Source: Leucothrix arctica (GTDB lineage: Bacteria > Pseudomonadota > Gammaproteobacteria > Thiotrichales > Thiotrichaceae). From it: a stretch of DNA of 64,000 nucleotides. This document shows positions 1 through 9,917 of this stretch, piece after piece. Every line of letters starts with the position of its first letter. The first letter of the stretch is position 1. The stretch covers positions 248,001-312,000 of the forward strand of contig NZ_QGKL01000042.1 of NCBI RefSeq assembly GCF_003172895.1, written 5' to 3'. The position numbers were made by a program, and so were the translations under genes. Below the pieces are notes generated by a model, which saw nothing but the letters and a program-made list of their open reading frames with translations, did not search any database and was not told the origin of the DNA.

Positions 1-442
1 AGAAAACAGATTAGAAATTGCTGAAGGTTTGAAGCGGTTACTAGCTGATTCTTACACGCTGTACCTACAAACACATAACTTCCACTGGAATGTTACTGGT
101 ATGCAGTTCCGTGAATTGCACCTAATGTTTGAAGAGCATTACACTGAAATGGCGATTGCGGTTGATGATATTGCTGAGCGTATTCGTACACTAGATGTTG
201 CAGCTCCGGGTACTTACAAAGAGTTCGCTAAGCTGAGCTCTATTGAAGAAGTAGAAGGTGTTCCATCTTCAACGGACATGGTTAAGCTTCTCACGAAAGG
301 TCACGAGCAAGTCATCAAGACGTCTCGTGATGTGTTGAAAGTTGCACAAGCAGCTGATGATGAGTCAACCGCGTCACTAGTTTCTGATCGTATGCGTATT
401 CACGAGAAGACAGCCTGGATGTTGAGAGCAACACAGAAGTAA
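1..442 (+). CDS. dps: Dps-family DNA-protecting ferritin, 5' partial
   Basis: This is a ferritin-like mini-ferritin that stores iron and protects DNA by using H2O2 to oxidise Fe(II) inside a 12-mer cage. The visible part holds the Dps signature: HNFHWNVTG, followed by the conserved E and D residues of [16 protein letters not shown], which supply the intersubunit ferroxidase ligands in this family. The reading frame is open to the left edge (codons from base 2), so the true start lies outside the window and the TTG at 29 is not the start. Family members are usually about 150-170 residues, so only a short N-terminal piece is missing. The downstream gap of about 140 bases holds an imperfect GC-rich hairpin near 532-559 with no T-run. 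Confidence 0.9.
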   Translation, partial: ENRLEIAEGLKRLLADSYTLYLQTHNFHWNVTGMQFRELHLMFEEHYTEMAIAVDDIAERIRTLDVAAPGTYKEFAKLSSIEEVEGVPSSTDMVKLLTKGHEQVIKTSRDVLKVAQAADDESTASLVSDRMRIHEKTAWMLRATQK

Positions 443-585
443 ATAATAAGATGGACTCACTAAGTCACGCTAAATGCTTTGCGCAATGCAATTGAAGTTA
501 GCGTTATATAACCAGTGAGTATCTACTCGATACTGATGGCCCCTGATTGGGCTGTCAGTGTACGAGTCATTTCACTTATGTAAAG

Positions 586-1599
586 CTATTTGCTAGGTGC
601 CGAACAAGATTCTCTTTCGATTAAGCGACAAGGTTGTACAGATCGTTTGACTGTAGTGTCTTCTTTTACAATGCTTTCTATTACCATTTTTGCTGCCACG
701 ACTCCCATTTCATGAGGGTTCTGAGTAATAACAGTGATAGGTACTTTGAAGTGCTCAACCATCGGTATTTCATCAAAACCGACGAGGGATACATCTGTCG
801 GTATATTAACATCAAGCTGCTTAAACTTTTTTAGTAGCAGTCTAGTCATAGCAAGGTATAAAGAAACGAATGCCGTTGGAGGGTTATCCATATTCAAGAC
901 GTCTTCGACAGGGACACTTAAGCCTTTATCTCGATACCATACTTGAATCAGGTTTTGATCAAAAGGCAGGCCGTATTTTTCTAAAGCCTCTTTGTATCCT
1001 TTTATGCGATTTTGTCGAGAGAGGGATGATTCAAAGTCTAGAGTGTATAAGGCAATTCTTTTATGGCCCAGTTTTATTAAGTGCTCAGTTGCATCAAATG
1101 CGCCTTGTCTGTTGTCGGCTACAACAATACTTGCGTCAAGGTCTTCATATTCTAGGTGCATCATCACCACAGGAAAGCCCGCTTTGATTTCTTTGCTGAT
1201 TACATCGCTGTTTTTGCCAGATGAAGCGATGATAATACCATCAACACGCATTTGTCGTAGCTTGGTTAATGACTGCTTTTCTGTCTCTGGGTCATAGTCT
1301 GTATTGTAAATGAGTACGTCGTACTTAGATTTTTTACAATAGTCGTCGATACCGCGAATAACCTTGCTCGTAAAATGTCCGGTGATATCACGGACGATGA
1401 CACCAATCGTATTGGTGCTGTTACTTTTAAGGCTACGCGCGATATGACTGGGGGTATAGTTCAAATCTTCTATGGTTTTCTTAATCCGTTCTCGTGTCTC
1501 AACGGACATACGAGCGAAGCGCCCATTTAAGTAGTGCGATATAGTGCTTTTGGACACACCTGCTTGATTGGCAACATCTAGAATACGAATTTTTTTCAT
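586..1599 (-). CDS. LacI-family transcriptional regulator
   Basis: A 337-residue LacI/GalR-type repressor. The N-terminus is a classic LacI helix-turn-helix with hinge (RILDVANQAGVSKSTISHYL, residues about 5-24), followed by a periplasmic-binding-protein-like effector domain (GVIVRDITGHF, then DGIIIASSG, and SLVGFDEIPM near the C-terminus). It is divergent from the ManD-like dehydratase and oxidoreductase genes, so it most likely controls them in response to a sugar acid or its catabolite. A candidate operator sits in the shared intergenic region at 1686-1699. The ATG at 1599 places the HTH at the usual distance from the start. The ligand cannot be told from sequence. Confidence 0.9.
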   Translation of the reverse strand: MKKIRILDVANQAGVSKSTISHYLNGRFARMSVETRERIKKTIEDLNYTPSHIARSLKSNSTNTIGVIVRDITGHFTSKVIRGIDDYCKKSKYDVLIYNTDYDPETEKQSLTKLRQMRVDGIIIASSGKNSDVISKEIKAGFPVVMMHLEYEDLDASIVVADNRQGAFDATEHLIKLGHKRIALYTLDFESSLSRQNRIKGYKEALEKYGLPFDQNLIQVWYRDKGLSVPVEDVLNMDNPPTAFVSLYLAMTRLLLKKFKQLDVNIPTDVSLVGFDEIPMVEHFKVPITVITQNPHEMGVVAAKMVIESIVKEDTTVKRSVQPCRLIERESCSAPSK

Positions 1600-1648
1600 C
1601 CGCGTACTTTACCTTATTTTTACTTTTGTTGGTAATTAAAGACAATTA

Positions 1649-1676
1649 TTGACACTTTCAAAGCGTGGTGTAGAAT
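1649..1676 (+). promoter_or_regulatory. sigma-70-type promoter of the manD operon
   Basis: A perfect TTGACA (1649-1654) is followed after 16 bases by TAGAAT (1671-1676). It lies about 70 bases before the TTG start of the dehydratase and just ahead of a palindromic candidate operator. Strong by consensus match; not tested. Confidence 0.65.
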
Positions 1677-1685
1677 ACAATGTTA

Positions 1686-1699
1686 GTATATCGGTATAC
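1686..1699. promoter_or_regulatory. candidate LacI-type operator
   Basis: The palindrome GTATA-N4-TATAC lies right after the -10 element of the manD promoter, where bound repressor would block initiation. The divergent LacI-family gene is the obvious candidate to bind it. The central bases lack the CG step typical of many LacI-family sites, so the assignment is an inference. Confidence 0.45.
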
Positions 1700-1746
1700 C
1701 TGTCTTAAGCTCCCTCAAAGCTAGACAATCTATAGGAGGAAATTAA

Positions 1747-2964
1747 TTGATTATTAAAGATGTAAGGGTCATTACGTGTTGCCCAGGTCGTAATTTTGTG
1801 ACGTTAAAAATTATTACTGAAGATGGAACCTATGGCATAGGTGATGCAACGGTAAATGGCCGTGAGCTAGCCGTTGAAACTTACCTAAGAGAACATGTAG
1901 CACCTTGCTTAATTGGTCGTAACGCACACGATATTGAAGATATTTGGCAGTACCTATATCGTGGTGTTTACTGGCGCAGAGGCCCAATCAATATGGCTGC
2001 AGTGGCTGCGGTTGATATGGCGCTTTGGGACATTAAAGGAAAGGTAGCAGGAATGCCTGTTTACCAACTCCTAGGTGGTAAAAGCCGTCAATCAGTCATG
2101 ACTTATGCGCATGCCAATGGCGATACCATCGAAAACACCTTAGATATGATGGAAGGCTTTGTTAAGCAAGGTTTTAAAGCTATTCGATTGCAATGTGCCG
2201 TTCCAGGAATGGATGGTACATACGGTATTTTGGGTGAGAAAAAAGATTATTTTGAAATGCAAAATAGTCGTCCGTTACCTCCGGAGCAGCCTTGGTCTAC
2301 AACCAAATACCTAAATAATATTGAAGGTTTATTTCGTGCAGCCAGAGAGCGCTTTGGTGATGAAATTGAACTAATGCACGATGTACATAGCCGCTTAACA
2401 CCTATTGAAGCAGCTCGTTTAGGCAAGATGCTTGAGCCTTATAATTTGTTCTTTCTTGAAGATGCGTCAATCGCTGAAAATCAGGAAAACTACAAATTGA
2501 TCCGTCAGCACACAACGATTCCTCTAGCACTCGGTGAAACTTACAACACGATTTGGGACTGCAAGGATCTGATTCAGAACCAATGGATTGATTACATACG
2601 TACTGCTGCGACTCATGCGGGTGGTATCACGGGTCTGCGCCGTATTTCTGACTTTGCTGCGATTTATAATGTCCGTACAGCACCGCATGGTGCACCTGAC
2701 TTATCACCGATCTGTTTTGCTGCTCAGGCACATGTTGATATTTGGGCACCTAACTTTGGTATTCAAGAGTTTGTTGGCTTTGGTACGGAGACGTCTGACG
2801 AGGTGTTTAGTTATGACCACTCTATTAAAAAAGGCATGATTCAAGTCAGCGATACGCCTGGTTTAGGAGTTGATTTTAATGAAGAGGCTGCTGCTGACTA
2901 TCCTTACAATCGTTCTTACTTGCCTGTGAGCCGATTGGAAGATGGCACGTTGTGGCATTGGTAA
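1747..2964 (+). CDS. manD: ManD-type D-mannonate dehydratase (enolase superfamily)
   Basis: A 405-residue protein of the mandelate racemase/muconate lactonizing enzyme group, closest in feel to ManD/RspA. Such enzymes dehydrate D-mannonate to 2-keto-3-deoxy-D-gluconate with Mg2+. Visible features are the capping domain (residues 1-120, including [21 protein letters not shown]), the barrel metal region [13 protein letters not shown] and LGETYN, and the HGAPDLSPI stretch near the C-terminus. The start is TTG at 1747, preceded by a strong Shine-Dalgarno GGAGGA six bases upstream. It is first in an operon with the oxidoreductase and is divergent from the LacI regulator. Family members differ in activity (mannonate, gluconate or very low activity), so the substrate is an inference. 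Confidence 0.85.
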   Translation: MIIKDVRVITCCPGRNFVTLKIITEDGTYGIGDATVNGRELAVETYLREHVAPCLIGRNAHDIEDIWQYLYRGVYWRRGPINMAAVAAVDMALWDIKGKVAGMPVYQLLGGKSRQSVMTYAHANGDTIENTLDMMEGFVKQGFKAIRLQCAVPGMDGTYGILGEKKDYFEMQNSRPLPPEQPWSTTKYLNNIEGLFRAARERFGDEIELMHDVHSRLTPIEAARLGKMLEPYNLFFLEDASIAENQENYKLIRQHTTIPLALGETYNTIWDCKDLIQNQWIDYIRTAATHAGGITGLRRISDFAAIYNVRTAPHGAPDLSPICFAAQAHVDIWAPNFGIQEFVGFGTETSDEVFSYDHSIKKGMIQVSDTPGLGVDFNEEAAADYPYNRSYLPVSRLEDGTLWHW

Positions 2965-3080
2965 GTTAGCCGCTTTTGTTGGGTGGTTATTAGAAAATAG
3001 CAGCGCTTAGTTTGGGTCAGTGAGTTGAATAACTCCGACTTAGACTAAGCCTTAGTTGCGCAGATGAGAGAGGAATTAAA

Positions 3081-4220
3081 ATGAGTAAGAAGTTAAAAGT
3101 ATTAATACTAGGGTCAGGTTTTGCAGGGGAAGGTCACGTCGCGGCTTTTCGTCATGCCGGTGCTGAAGTTGTTGGTATGGTTAGTCGCACCAAAGATGTC
3201 GTTGAAGCCGTTGCGCTTAAGATTGGTATTCCTTATGCCGGTACAGATTGGGAGCAGGCGCTCATTGATTGCAAACCCGATATTGTCAGCTTAGCAACAC
3301 CAGGTGGCGCACATTTCGAGCCGACGATGTCAGCACTAGAAGCAGGGTGTCATGTTTACTGTGATAAGCCGATGGCTGAAAGCTCAGAAAACGCACGTTT
3401 AATGTATGAGAAGGCCGAAGAAAAAGGTCTGAAAACTGCGTTCGCTTCTTGTTACCGTTACATGCAGGAAGTGCTACATGCTAAGCGCCTTGTTGAAAAT
3501 GGCGCCATTGGTGAGCCTCAAGAAGTTGAGTGTATCTCTCACTTTAATCTAGATCCTTACATCCCATTTGGTTGGTCACATCAAGCAAGTCAGGGTGGCG
3601 GTCGTTTGAATAATAACTTCACTCATTTGCTGTCAATTGTGACGCATGTCGTAGGCGAAAAGGTTTTAGCGATTAGCTCTGATGTACGTAATGACATGGT
3701 CAAAGCGCCAGTTGTTGAGGGCGTTCATAACTTTATGGAGCGTCGTAACTACATTCCTAAAGACTTAGATTCACCTGATCTAGAGTGGAGAGAGACCGAC
3801 GTTGAGTGGTCTTACACGGTCATGGCTAAGGTTGAGAGTAGTTATAAAGCTGCGCGTCCTGTGTCTGTACTGTTTAAACATGGTGGTCTTCAGCCTAAGT
3901 TTGGTGATGATCATTTGGCATTTTATGGTAGTGAAGGGGCTATTTACATCAAAGGTCATTACGGTAAAGGACCACTGTTTTTGAAGAAGCGTAATGGTGA
4001 CTGGGAAGAAATTCCAACACCTGCTGATATCAATGAAATGGTGCCTGATATCGAAGATGATACCTTGCGTAACTGGGCATATCTTGCCGAGAAGTTTGTG
4101 AAGGATATTAGTGGTGAGCCGTTTGAGCCTTATCAGACGTTTAAGGAAGGCTATCATTATCAGAAGATTATCGACGTTATTCGTGCCAGTGATAATTGGA
4201 TTAAAGTTGACCCTACTTAA
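3081..4220 (+). CDS. Gfo/Idh/MocA-family NAD(P)-dependent oxidoreductase
   Basis: A 379-residue sugar dehydrogenase-like protein. The N-terminus is a Rossmann fold (VLILGSGFAGEGHVAAF), followed by the family motif region CDKPMAES, whose lysine is the usual catalytic one. The C-terminal alpha/beta domain follows. The ATG at 3081 has an upstream GAGAGGAA. It lies 116 bases after manD on the same strand, and the two probably form an operon for oxidising a sugar or hexonate. It ends before a terminator that also serves the opposing LysM gene. The substrate is not identifiable from sequence. Confidence 0.85.
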   Translation: MSKKLKVLILGSGFAGEGHVAAFRHAGAEVVGMVSRTKDVVEAVALKIGIPYAGTDWEQALIDCKPDIVSLATPGGAHFEPTMSALEAGCHVYCDKPMAESSENARLMYEKAEEKGLKTAFASCYRYMQEVLHAKRLVENGAIGEPQEVECISHFNLDPYIPFGWSHQASQGGGRLNNNFTHLLSIVTHVVGEKVLAISSDVRNDMVKAPVVEGVHNFMERRNYIPKDLDSPDLEWRETDVEWSYTVMAKVESSYKAARPVSVLFKHGGLQPKFGDDHLAFYGSEGAIYIKGHYGKGPLFLKKRNGDWEEIPTPADINEMVPDIEDDTLRNWAYLAEKFVKDISGEPFEPYQTFKEGYHYQKIIDVIRASDNWIKVDPT

Positions 4221-4301
4221 GGGTAGGCAAGTGGAGGGTGTTGAAAACCATTTTCTCTCCCTCTAAGTACTAAAGGTTGTCAGTAGTATTAAGCTTATGA
4301 A

Positions 4302-4338
4302 AAAGGCAGCGCCATTATTAAACGGTCGCTGCCTTTTT
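4302..4338. terminator. bidirectional rho-independent terminator
   Basis: The stem AAAGGCAGCG (4302-4311) pairs with CGCTGCCTTT (4327-4336) and is followed by a T-run. On the other strand an A/T-rich tract also follows the stem. It sits between the converging oxidoreductase and LysM genes. Confidence 0.8.
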
Positions 4339-4372
4339 TGTAACTATCGAGCCTTAGTTATTCGGATCCTAA

Positions 4373-4780
4373 TTAACGAAGACGAATAATCATGCCTACA
4401 CGTAGGTGGTTTGCTTTGTGCCCCCAAAGCTTATTTACTCTAATCAAGTGGTTTAGTGAAACATGGTTACGCTTAGCGATACGCGCTAGTGTGTCACCTG
4501 GCTTTACGCGATAAGATCTACTCTTAGAAGGCTTTGCCATTTGCTTTACTTTTTTGTAAATAACTTGCTTCGCGATACGCTTAACAACACGTTTAGCAGG
4601 TGCTCTTTTGACATGCTTCTGAACGACAGCACGTTTGCCTGAATGCTTCACAACTTTTTGCTTTTGATGTGAGTATTGCTTTAGCTTGTAGTTGTCAGAG
4701 TGGCCAGGTGCTGCCATTGAAGTACCTGCAAAGCCTAGTGCTAAAATTGCTGTAATGATCGCTATGTTTAGAGTTTTCAT
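4373..4780 (-). CDS. secreted basic LysM-domain protein
   Basis: A 135-residue protein with a signal peptide (MKTLNIAIITAILALGFAG, then a likely cut after SMAA). A very Lys/Arg/His-rich middle (residues about 30-90) leads to one C-terminal LysM domain (YRVKPGDTLARIAKRNHVSL...LRVGMII). LysM binds peptidoglycan or chitin-like glycans, so a periplasmic wall-binding role is expected. The basic linker may bind anionic polymers or simply space the domain. No enzymatic domain is present. It is transcribed alone, converging on the oxidoreductase gene. Confidence 0.8.
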   Translation of the reverse strand: MKTLNIAIITAILALGFAGTSMAAPGHSDNYKLKQYSHQKQKVVKHSGKRAVVQKHVKRAPAKRVVKRIAKQVIYKKVKQMAKPSKSRSYRVKPGDTLARIAKRNHVSLNHLIRVNKLWGHKANHLRVGMIIRLR

Positions 4781-5116
4781 ATCTATATTCCTTTATTTAC
4801 CCGTTAGGGAGATTATTTTTCGATATTTAAGTTTTGATCAACCAAGTTGTTTAGTTGATTTGTGTAGTTTGCATGAAGGAGTTGTAAGTGTGTGTTAGGG
4901 GTATGTAAAGGAAGTGTAAGTTTTACACATTAATTATAATCGCCCATATTATCCGATTGTTTATTCAATGAGCACCACTAGTAGAAGACAAGTGTTATCA
5001 TGGTTTTTGTTAATTATAAAAATAAGAAAACCTATTTCATCTCAGGTAAAAACATCATTTACAGCGACAGTGCATGGTGTTCATGAATAATAAGTAAAAT
5101 CAGCTGCGGGATCATA
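4781..5116. other. AT-rich intergenic region upstream of the retron-like operon
   Basis: These 336 bases hold no convincing gene. They carry the start regions of the LysM gene (leftward) and the WGR/HEAT gene (rightward). A TATAAT at 4935-4940 could be a -10 element for the rightward operon, but I see no good -35 at the right spacing. A GTGTAAG...TTTACAC inverted repeat lies just before it. Confidence 0.4.
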
Positions 5117-8100
5117 ATGAAGAAAATTAACTTTTCTAATCTAAGTTTTCAGGAAGGAAAAAGCGATAAGGTTTATGAAGTAGACCTCATCGAGCAAATG
5201 TCGAGAGAGTCAGAGCGCTATTTCGTCAACTTTCGTTATGGTCACAGAGGCGCTAACTTGCGAGAAGGGACTAAAACTACCCAGCCCGTTTCTTTAGAGC
5301 AAGCAGAGCAACTGTTTGCTAGCGTTGTAGTTTCAAAGATGAATAAAGGGTATGTCGTCACCTCTGGCGATAATCCTTTAGAAGATGCGCAGTCTGAGGT
5401 TACCGACAGTATTGCTATAGATCCCGCTGACATCAGCAAGCATCAACAAACTGTTTACCAGCGCTTTTTAGAAAGCCGTGATAATAAGAGCGAGGAGGGT
5501 CGTTGTAATCGACTCATCTGGCGACTTGGTGAGTTAGAAATGGCAAGTGCTGTGCCCGCACTGCTTGATACATTACACAAAACAAAGCTAAAAGAAGTAA
5601 TACGGACTTACTCGCTAATCTGGTCATTAGGGCGATGTAAGGATAGTGCAGCGTTTGAAACAGTTAATAATATTGCTCAATCAAATGAATACGCGCTACA
5701 CATTCGACGCATGGCATTACAAGCTGCATGGCACTTATCACCACCCACTGAACAAGCTGGTTTCTTAGAAGAGTGCTTTAAGCAAGTCCCAACGTCACTA
5801 CAAACGCTCTCGGATGCATCAGCATTATTAGCTTGGGCGCAAGAACATAAGTCTAAGAAATATAGAACAAAGGATCAAAGTGACTTTTGGTTTGTTTGTC
5901 TATATCTGAAAGCTAAGTCTGACCCAAGCTTACGGCAGTCATTGCTAGAGCTTTGCCGCATCGCGCCATTAGAGTTTGGTTCTACGTGGTTGATTCGTCT
6001 GTTTTTCAAAGTTGCAGAGTTTGAGTTGGATGCCGAGCTTTTAGCGGTTCTAACAATGCGTATAGAAACGAGCTCTAAGCGCTATTACGATTGGAATACT
6101 AGTCGTTACGAAAACCAAACTTGGCAGCACTCTGGTCGTGAGTACTTTAGGCTTCGTAGTTGGCGTTTATTGCGACGATTAGGTGAGTTAAACAATCCGA
6201 ATTATGTGCCTGTTGCAGCTGCGCTATTGCAGCAATATGACGATGATAATAGTCAAATTAGGTCGATTAAAAAGTACTCCTGGGATGGTGGATACCGTAC
6301 TGAGACGTTTAAGTTGCCACGTTTTAGCGGTCATATTGCATTCCAACATGCGTTAAATCTTAATAGTGAAAACTGTCGCCCGATGCCTTCAGGCAAGTAT
6401 TGGTATAAGAAAACTGACACCGAAGAGACGAAACGGGTAGAAGCTTTCCCCCATTTATGGGATCAACAACCTGCTGCATTTATTGACTGTTTAGCCCGGA
6501 GCCGTAGTGCTGAAGTACATCACTTTGCGTTACGTGGATTAGCTGATCATCCTGCCGTGTTACCAATGGTAAGTGTTAATGACTGGGTTAGAGTGCTTTG
6601 CTCTGCGTTTAGTGCCAGCGTGGTATTCGCTAGGACACAGTTAGAAAAGTATCACTCGGCTGCTTTGACAAATATGGATGTGCTGCGAAAAATTACTCGC
6701 GCGCAGACACTGGAAGCACGAACTTACGCGCACGAATTACTAGCAAGGGTTCCAGATAATCAGTTACTTAATAATGTAGATTGGCATGTTGATTTAATTA
6801 CCTCGGTGTACGCTGATAACCGAGAGCAAGCTAAGGGTTATCACAATCGATATCCACATGCGGGTGAAAAGCAGCAGTTACTTCTCGGTAAGTTAGTGAG
6901 TTATGCGCAACACATTGGCAACGATAATATTCCAGAAGACGATATTTTACAGAGCCTAAGATGGAATATTACGACGCCTCTGGCAGATACCACTAAGACA
7001 CTGAGTTTCTCGGTGATTAGAGATTTGATTAAACACCCTGTCATAGAAGTACAGCGTTTAGGTGCTGCTATTTTGGTGGCTCGTAAGGACAAACCTAGCG
7101 ATATTCCTGAAGATGTATTTCTAGCGCTCATTGAGTCAGAAGACCCTGAGATTAGAGCGGCTGGTGTTAATTTATTGGGTAATATGAAGGACTCAGAACT
7201 TGCTGAAATGACTGAGTTGTTGGCGTCACTGTTAGTGTCTACCGATAAGCCTGTACGCATTCAGGCACAGCAGATTATTCAGCGTATCGCTAAAAGCAAT
7301 AACAGCTTCAACGCAGAGGTATTACCTTTGCTTATTGATGAGGCGTTTAAAGCAGAGCCTGATGAAGGTGTTCATGATCAGATGGTTGAGTGCATTACGC
7401 ACGACCTAGAGTCAGCTTGGAAAACGGTTGATAAAGATCAGCTGTGGCGCTTGTTAATGGCACAAAGTAGAACGGCTCAGCGTGTCGGTGCAGTGATACT
7501 ACAGCCTCGACCTTACCGTGAATATACGGTGAAGCAATGGGCAAGACTCGGTAAACATCTCTCACAAACAACCCGTCAATGGGCACGAGATGCATATACC
7601 AATAATGTGTCAAAAGTACGGGATGATCTAACGTCTGGTTTACGCCTACTTGATACTGGTTGGTTAGATACTCGCAGCTTCGCATTGGAATATTTCCGCG
7701 AAAATATGACTGAGCGAGACTGGACGGAAGACCATTTTGTATTTCTCTGTGATAGCACTCGCGATGATGTGCAGCGATTAGGGCGTGACTTGTTACGTGA
7801 GTTTTTCAAAGAGGAGCAGGGCGAAAGTTACTTGTTAAAACTCAGTCAGCATCCAACGCGAAATGTTCAGCTATTTGCCAGCGAGTTCTTACAAAATCAT
7901 GCTGCGGGTAAACCTGTGGTTATTCGTGAATTGAACCAATATTTCATTACCGTGTTATCTAGCGTTAACCAAGCACGTGTCGCAAAAGATCGAGTATTGA
8001 GCTTTTTATTGGCCGAAGCACGTAAAGACAAGGCTGTCGCAGAGCAAGTGTCTGAATTACTCGATAGACAATCCGTGACCGTCGCGATTCAAGATAAAGC

Positions 8101-8209
8101 GGGATTAATTCAAGCAATGTTATCGCTAAAGCAGCAATACCCTGATATCAAATTACCTCTTACAGCCACACCATTGCCGATACGTGGCACTCAACAGGAG
8201 GTGATGTAA
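5117..8209 (+). CDS. WGR-domain and HEAT-repeat protein, retron-associated (MolR-like)
   Basis: A 1030-residue protein. Residues 1-80 look like a WGR domain (RYFVNFRYGHRGANLREGTKT), a nucleic-acid-binding module best known from PARPs and MolR-like bacterial proteins. The rest is a long alpha-helical array with HEAT-like repeats (for example around residues 640-740: PEIRAAGVNLLGNMKDSELAE, then KPVRIQAQQII). No catalytic motif was recognised. Its stop overlaps the next start (TAATG), so translation is coupled to the SWIM protein. With the downstream RNA and reverse transcriptase this matches a retron layout. As I recall, the published retron classification has a type (XIII) whose partners are a HEAT-repeat protein and a SWIM protein. 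The likely role is effector or sensor of the retron. Confidence 0.8.
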   Translation: MKKINFSNLSFQEGKSDKVYEVDLIEQMSRESERYFVNFRYGHRGANLREGTKTTQPVSLEQAEQLFASVVVSKMNKGYVVTSGDNPLEDAQSEVTDSIAIDPADISKHQQTVYQRFLESRDNKSEEGRCNRLIWRLGELEMASAVPALLDTLHKTKLKEVIRTYSLIWSLGRCKDSAAFETVNNIAQSNEYALHIRRMALQAAWHLSPPTEQAGFLEECFKQVPTSLQTLSDASALLAWAQEHKSKKYRTKDQSDFWFVCLYLKAKSDPSLRQSLLELCRIAPLEFGSTWLIRLFFKVAEFELDAELLAVLTMRIETSSKRYYDWNTSRYENQTWQHSGREYFRLRSWRLLRRLGELNNPNYVPVAAALLQQYDDDNSQIRSIKKYSWDGGYRTETFKLPRFSGHIAFQHALNLNSENCRPMPSGKYWYKKTDTEETKRVEAFPHLWDQQPAAFIDCLARSRSAEVHHFALRGLADHPAVLPMVSVNDWVRVLCSAFSASVVFARTQLEKYHSAALTNMDVLRKITRAQTLEARTYAHELLARVPDNQLLNNVDWHVDLITSVYADNREQAKGYHNRYPHAGEKQQLLLGKLVSYAQHIGNDNIPEDDILQSLRWNITTPLADTTKTLSFSVIRDLIKHPVIEVQRLGAAILVARKDKPSDIPEDVFLALIESEDPEIRAAGVNLLGNMKDSELAEMTELLASLLVSTDKPVRIQAQQIIQRIAKSNNSFNAEVLPLLIDEAFKAEPDEGVHDQMVECITHDLESAWKTVDKDQLWRLLMAQSRTAQRVGAVILQPRPYREYTVKQWARLGKHLSQTTRQWARDAYTNNVSKVRDDLTSGLRLLDTGWLDTRSFALEYFRENMTERDWTEDHFVFLCDSTRDDVQRLGRDLLREFFKEEQGESYLLKLSQHPTRNVQLFASEFLQNHAAGKPVVIRELNQYFITVLSSVNQARVAKDRVLSFLLAEARKDKAVAEQVSELLDRQSVTVAIQDKAGLIQAMLSLKQQYPDIKLPLTATPLPIRGTQQEVM

Positions 8210-9855
8210 TGGAGTTCATTCATAAGTATTTTGGGCAGTCTAAGGTTAGCAGTGACGCGTCTCAAACTGGGATATCATTTTCACCTGACACCTTACGTGA
8301 GCCAACGTATTTTGTGGCAGACCTTGGTCAGCATTTACCATTTCGTGAGGCGATATCTGCGTTGAATGCTGTGGTAGTGTCTGATGGCCGTTTTAAGCCG
8401 AAAGACCGAACAGAGTATTTCGCTTGGTTGGAGCAGGAAGAAGGTGTCCAGTTAGCCGACTTTATGATGCAAAAGAAACAAGCGGAAGCCGTCATTAAGC
8501 CGCTTCAAGAAGAGCTTTCAGAGCTAAATGCGACTTCTTCAAAGCTGTTAGCACCATATTATAAGTCCCAGCAGAAGTATTTTGACTACCTGTATAAGTA
8601 CGATTACAACGCGTGGTTTGTACTTGATCCTGTGATTACGGTGCATCCTGATCAGGTGTTTTTTGAATGTTTTTCTCAAGATGAGTCTAGTTATGGCCGT
8701 CTGAGTTGCAGCCATAATGTATTCAAAAATATTAGTGATTGCAGTTATGGCACGACCAATATTGATTACTCAGATGAGCTTTACCAAGAGTTTCAAAAGA
8801 TACGTAATTATCGTAATACCCAGTTAAAAATTGACCCGAGTGGTTTTAAAGTCGAAACCGAACGCTCCGATGAGTTTACTGAGCAAAAAATAGACCTTCC
8901 TGATAGCTGGGTAAGAGGTTTCTTGCAGGTTAACTCTGCGCTGACACTACCCATGGCTAGCGTCGATTTGCACCCGATGGATGTTCATAACCTGTGTTTC
9001 TTATTGCGACGACGTAAGGAGCGTGTAGGCCCTAGGTCATTACGTTTTCAGCTTAAACCTGATCATCCGGTTGAGATTGTTATTGAACCGTGGGGACAGG
9101 TTTTAAAATGCCCACGTTCTATTTATCGCGGTAAAGAGGCACGGGAAGTGCGTATTTGGGGGCGTCGTCGTTTGTTTATTTTGGAGCGATTGATTCCTAT
9201 TGCCAAGAAATTCACGGTTAACTTATTAGGTACAGGGCTTCCCAGTTTTTGGGTGGCTGATATGGGCGATATGAAGTTCACTTTGGGCTTATCTGGCTGG
9301 ACGGCTAATGATTGGTCGCGCATGGGTAATTTCGACTTGATGGCCCCACGTGGCGAGGTTGATAGTCAAACAGCAGAGCGAGTAATCACTGCTTTGCATA
9401 AACACTGGCAGGCGTCATCCGCTGACTTATCAAAAGAGCTAGTGTTGGATGAAACGATTATTAAAAGTGCCTTGGCGCTTTATGCACAGCAAGGTCGTGT
9501 GCTTTATGACACAGAAGCGAAGGTCTACCGACTTCGTGAGTTAAGTGGTGAGCCATTACCGATGGATGCCTTGCGCTTTAGTAACCCACGAGAGGCGTTG
9601 GCTGAAAACTTTGTAAAGGCTAATTTGGTTAAATTGGAAGCTGCTGATGTCCAAGAAAAGCATATCAAACTAAAAGGTATTGTGACTGAAAACGCCAAAC
9701 AGCAGCGGACTGAGGTATTGATAGATAAAGACGAGCGCTTGTTTGATGCTCAGTGCACGTGTGATTTTTACATTCGTAACAAGCTATTTAAGGGACCGTG
9801 CGAGCATATGCTGGCCGTTCGCAAAGCGCATACTAACCGACTGGGAGGGAAGTAA
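8209..9855 (+). CDS. SWIM zinc-finger protein, retron-associated
   Basis: A 548-residue protein whose C-terminus carries a SWIM zinc finger, C516-x-C518-x12-C531-x-H533, a predicted nucleic-acid or protein binding module. The middle contains a region that may be winged-helix-like (about residues 390-440, LSKELVLDETIIKSALALYA), but this is tentative. The N-terminal 380 residues are not recognised. The ATG overlaps the stop of the WGR/HEAT gene by one base (TAATG), and the gene ends 62 bases before the predicted msr-msd RNA. The order effector-effector-RNA-RT suggests that it and the HEAT protein form the toxic or executing part of a retron defence system. Confidence 0.8.
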   Translation: MEFIHKYFGQSKVSSDASQTGISFSPDTLREPTYFVADLGQHLPFREAISALNAVVVSDGRFKPKDRTEYFAWLEQEEGVQLADFMMQKKQAEAVIKPLQEELSELNATSSKLLAPYYKSQQKYFDYLYKYDYNAWFVLDPVITVHPDQVFFECFSQDESSYGRLSCSHNVFKNISDCSYGTTNIDYSDELYQEFQKIRNYRNTQLKIDPSGFKVETERSDEFTEQKIDLPDSWVRGFLQVNSALTLPMASVDLHPMDVHNLCFLLRRRKERVGPRSLRFQLKPDHPVEIVIEPWGQVLKCPRSIYRGKEAREVRIWGRRRLFILERLIPIAKKFTVNLLGTGLPSFWVADMGDMKFTLGLSGWTANDWSRMGNFDLMAPRGEVDSQTAERVITALHKHWQASSADLSKELVLDETIIKSALALYAQQGRVLYDTEAKVYRLRELSGEPLPMDALRFSNPREALAENFVKANLVKLEAADVQEKHIKLKGIVTENAKQQRTEVLIDKDERLFDAQCTCDFYIRNKLFKGPCEHMLAVRKAHTNRLGGK

Positions 9856-9917
9856 TAATGACTCTCTGTCTATCAAGTCTATTATTTACTAATAATTTGT
9901 GTGAAACTTCAAAACAA

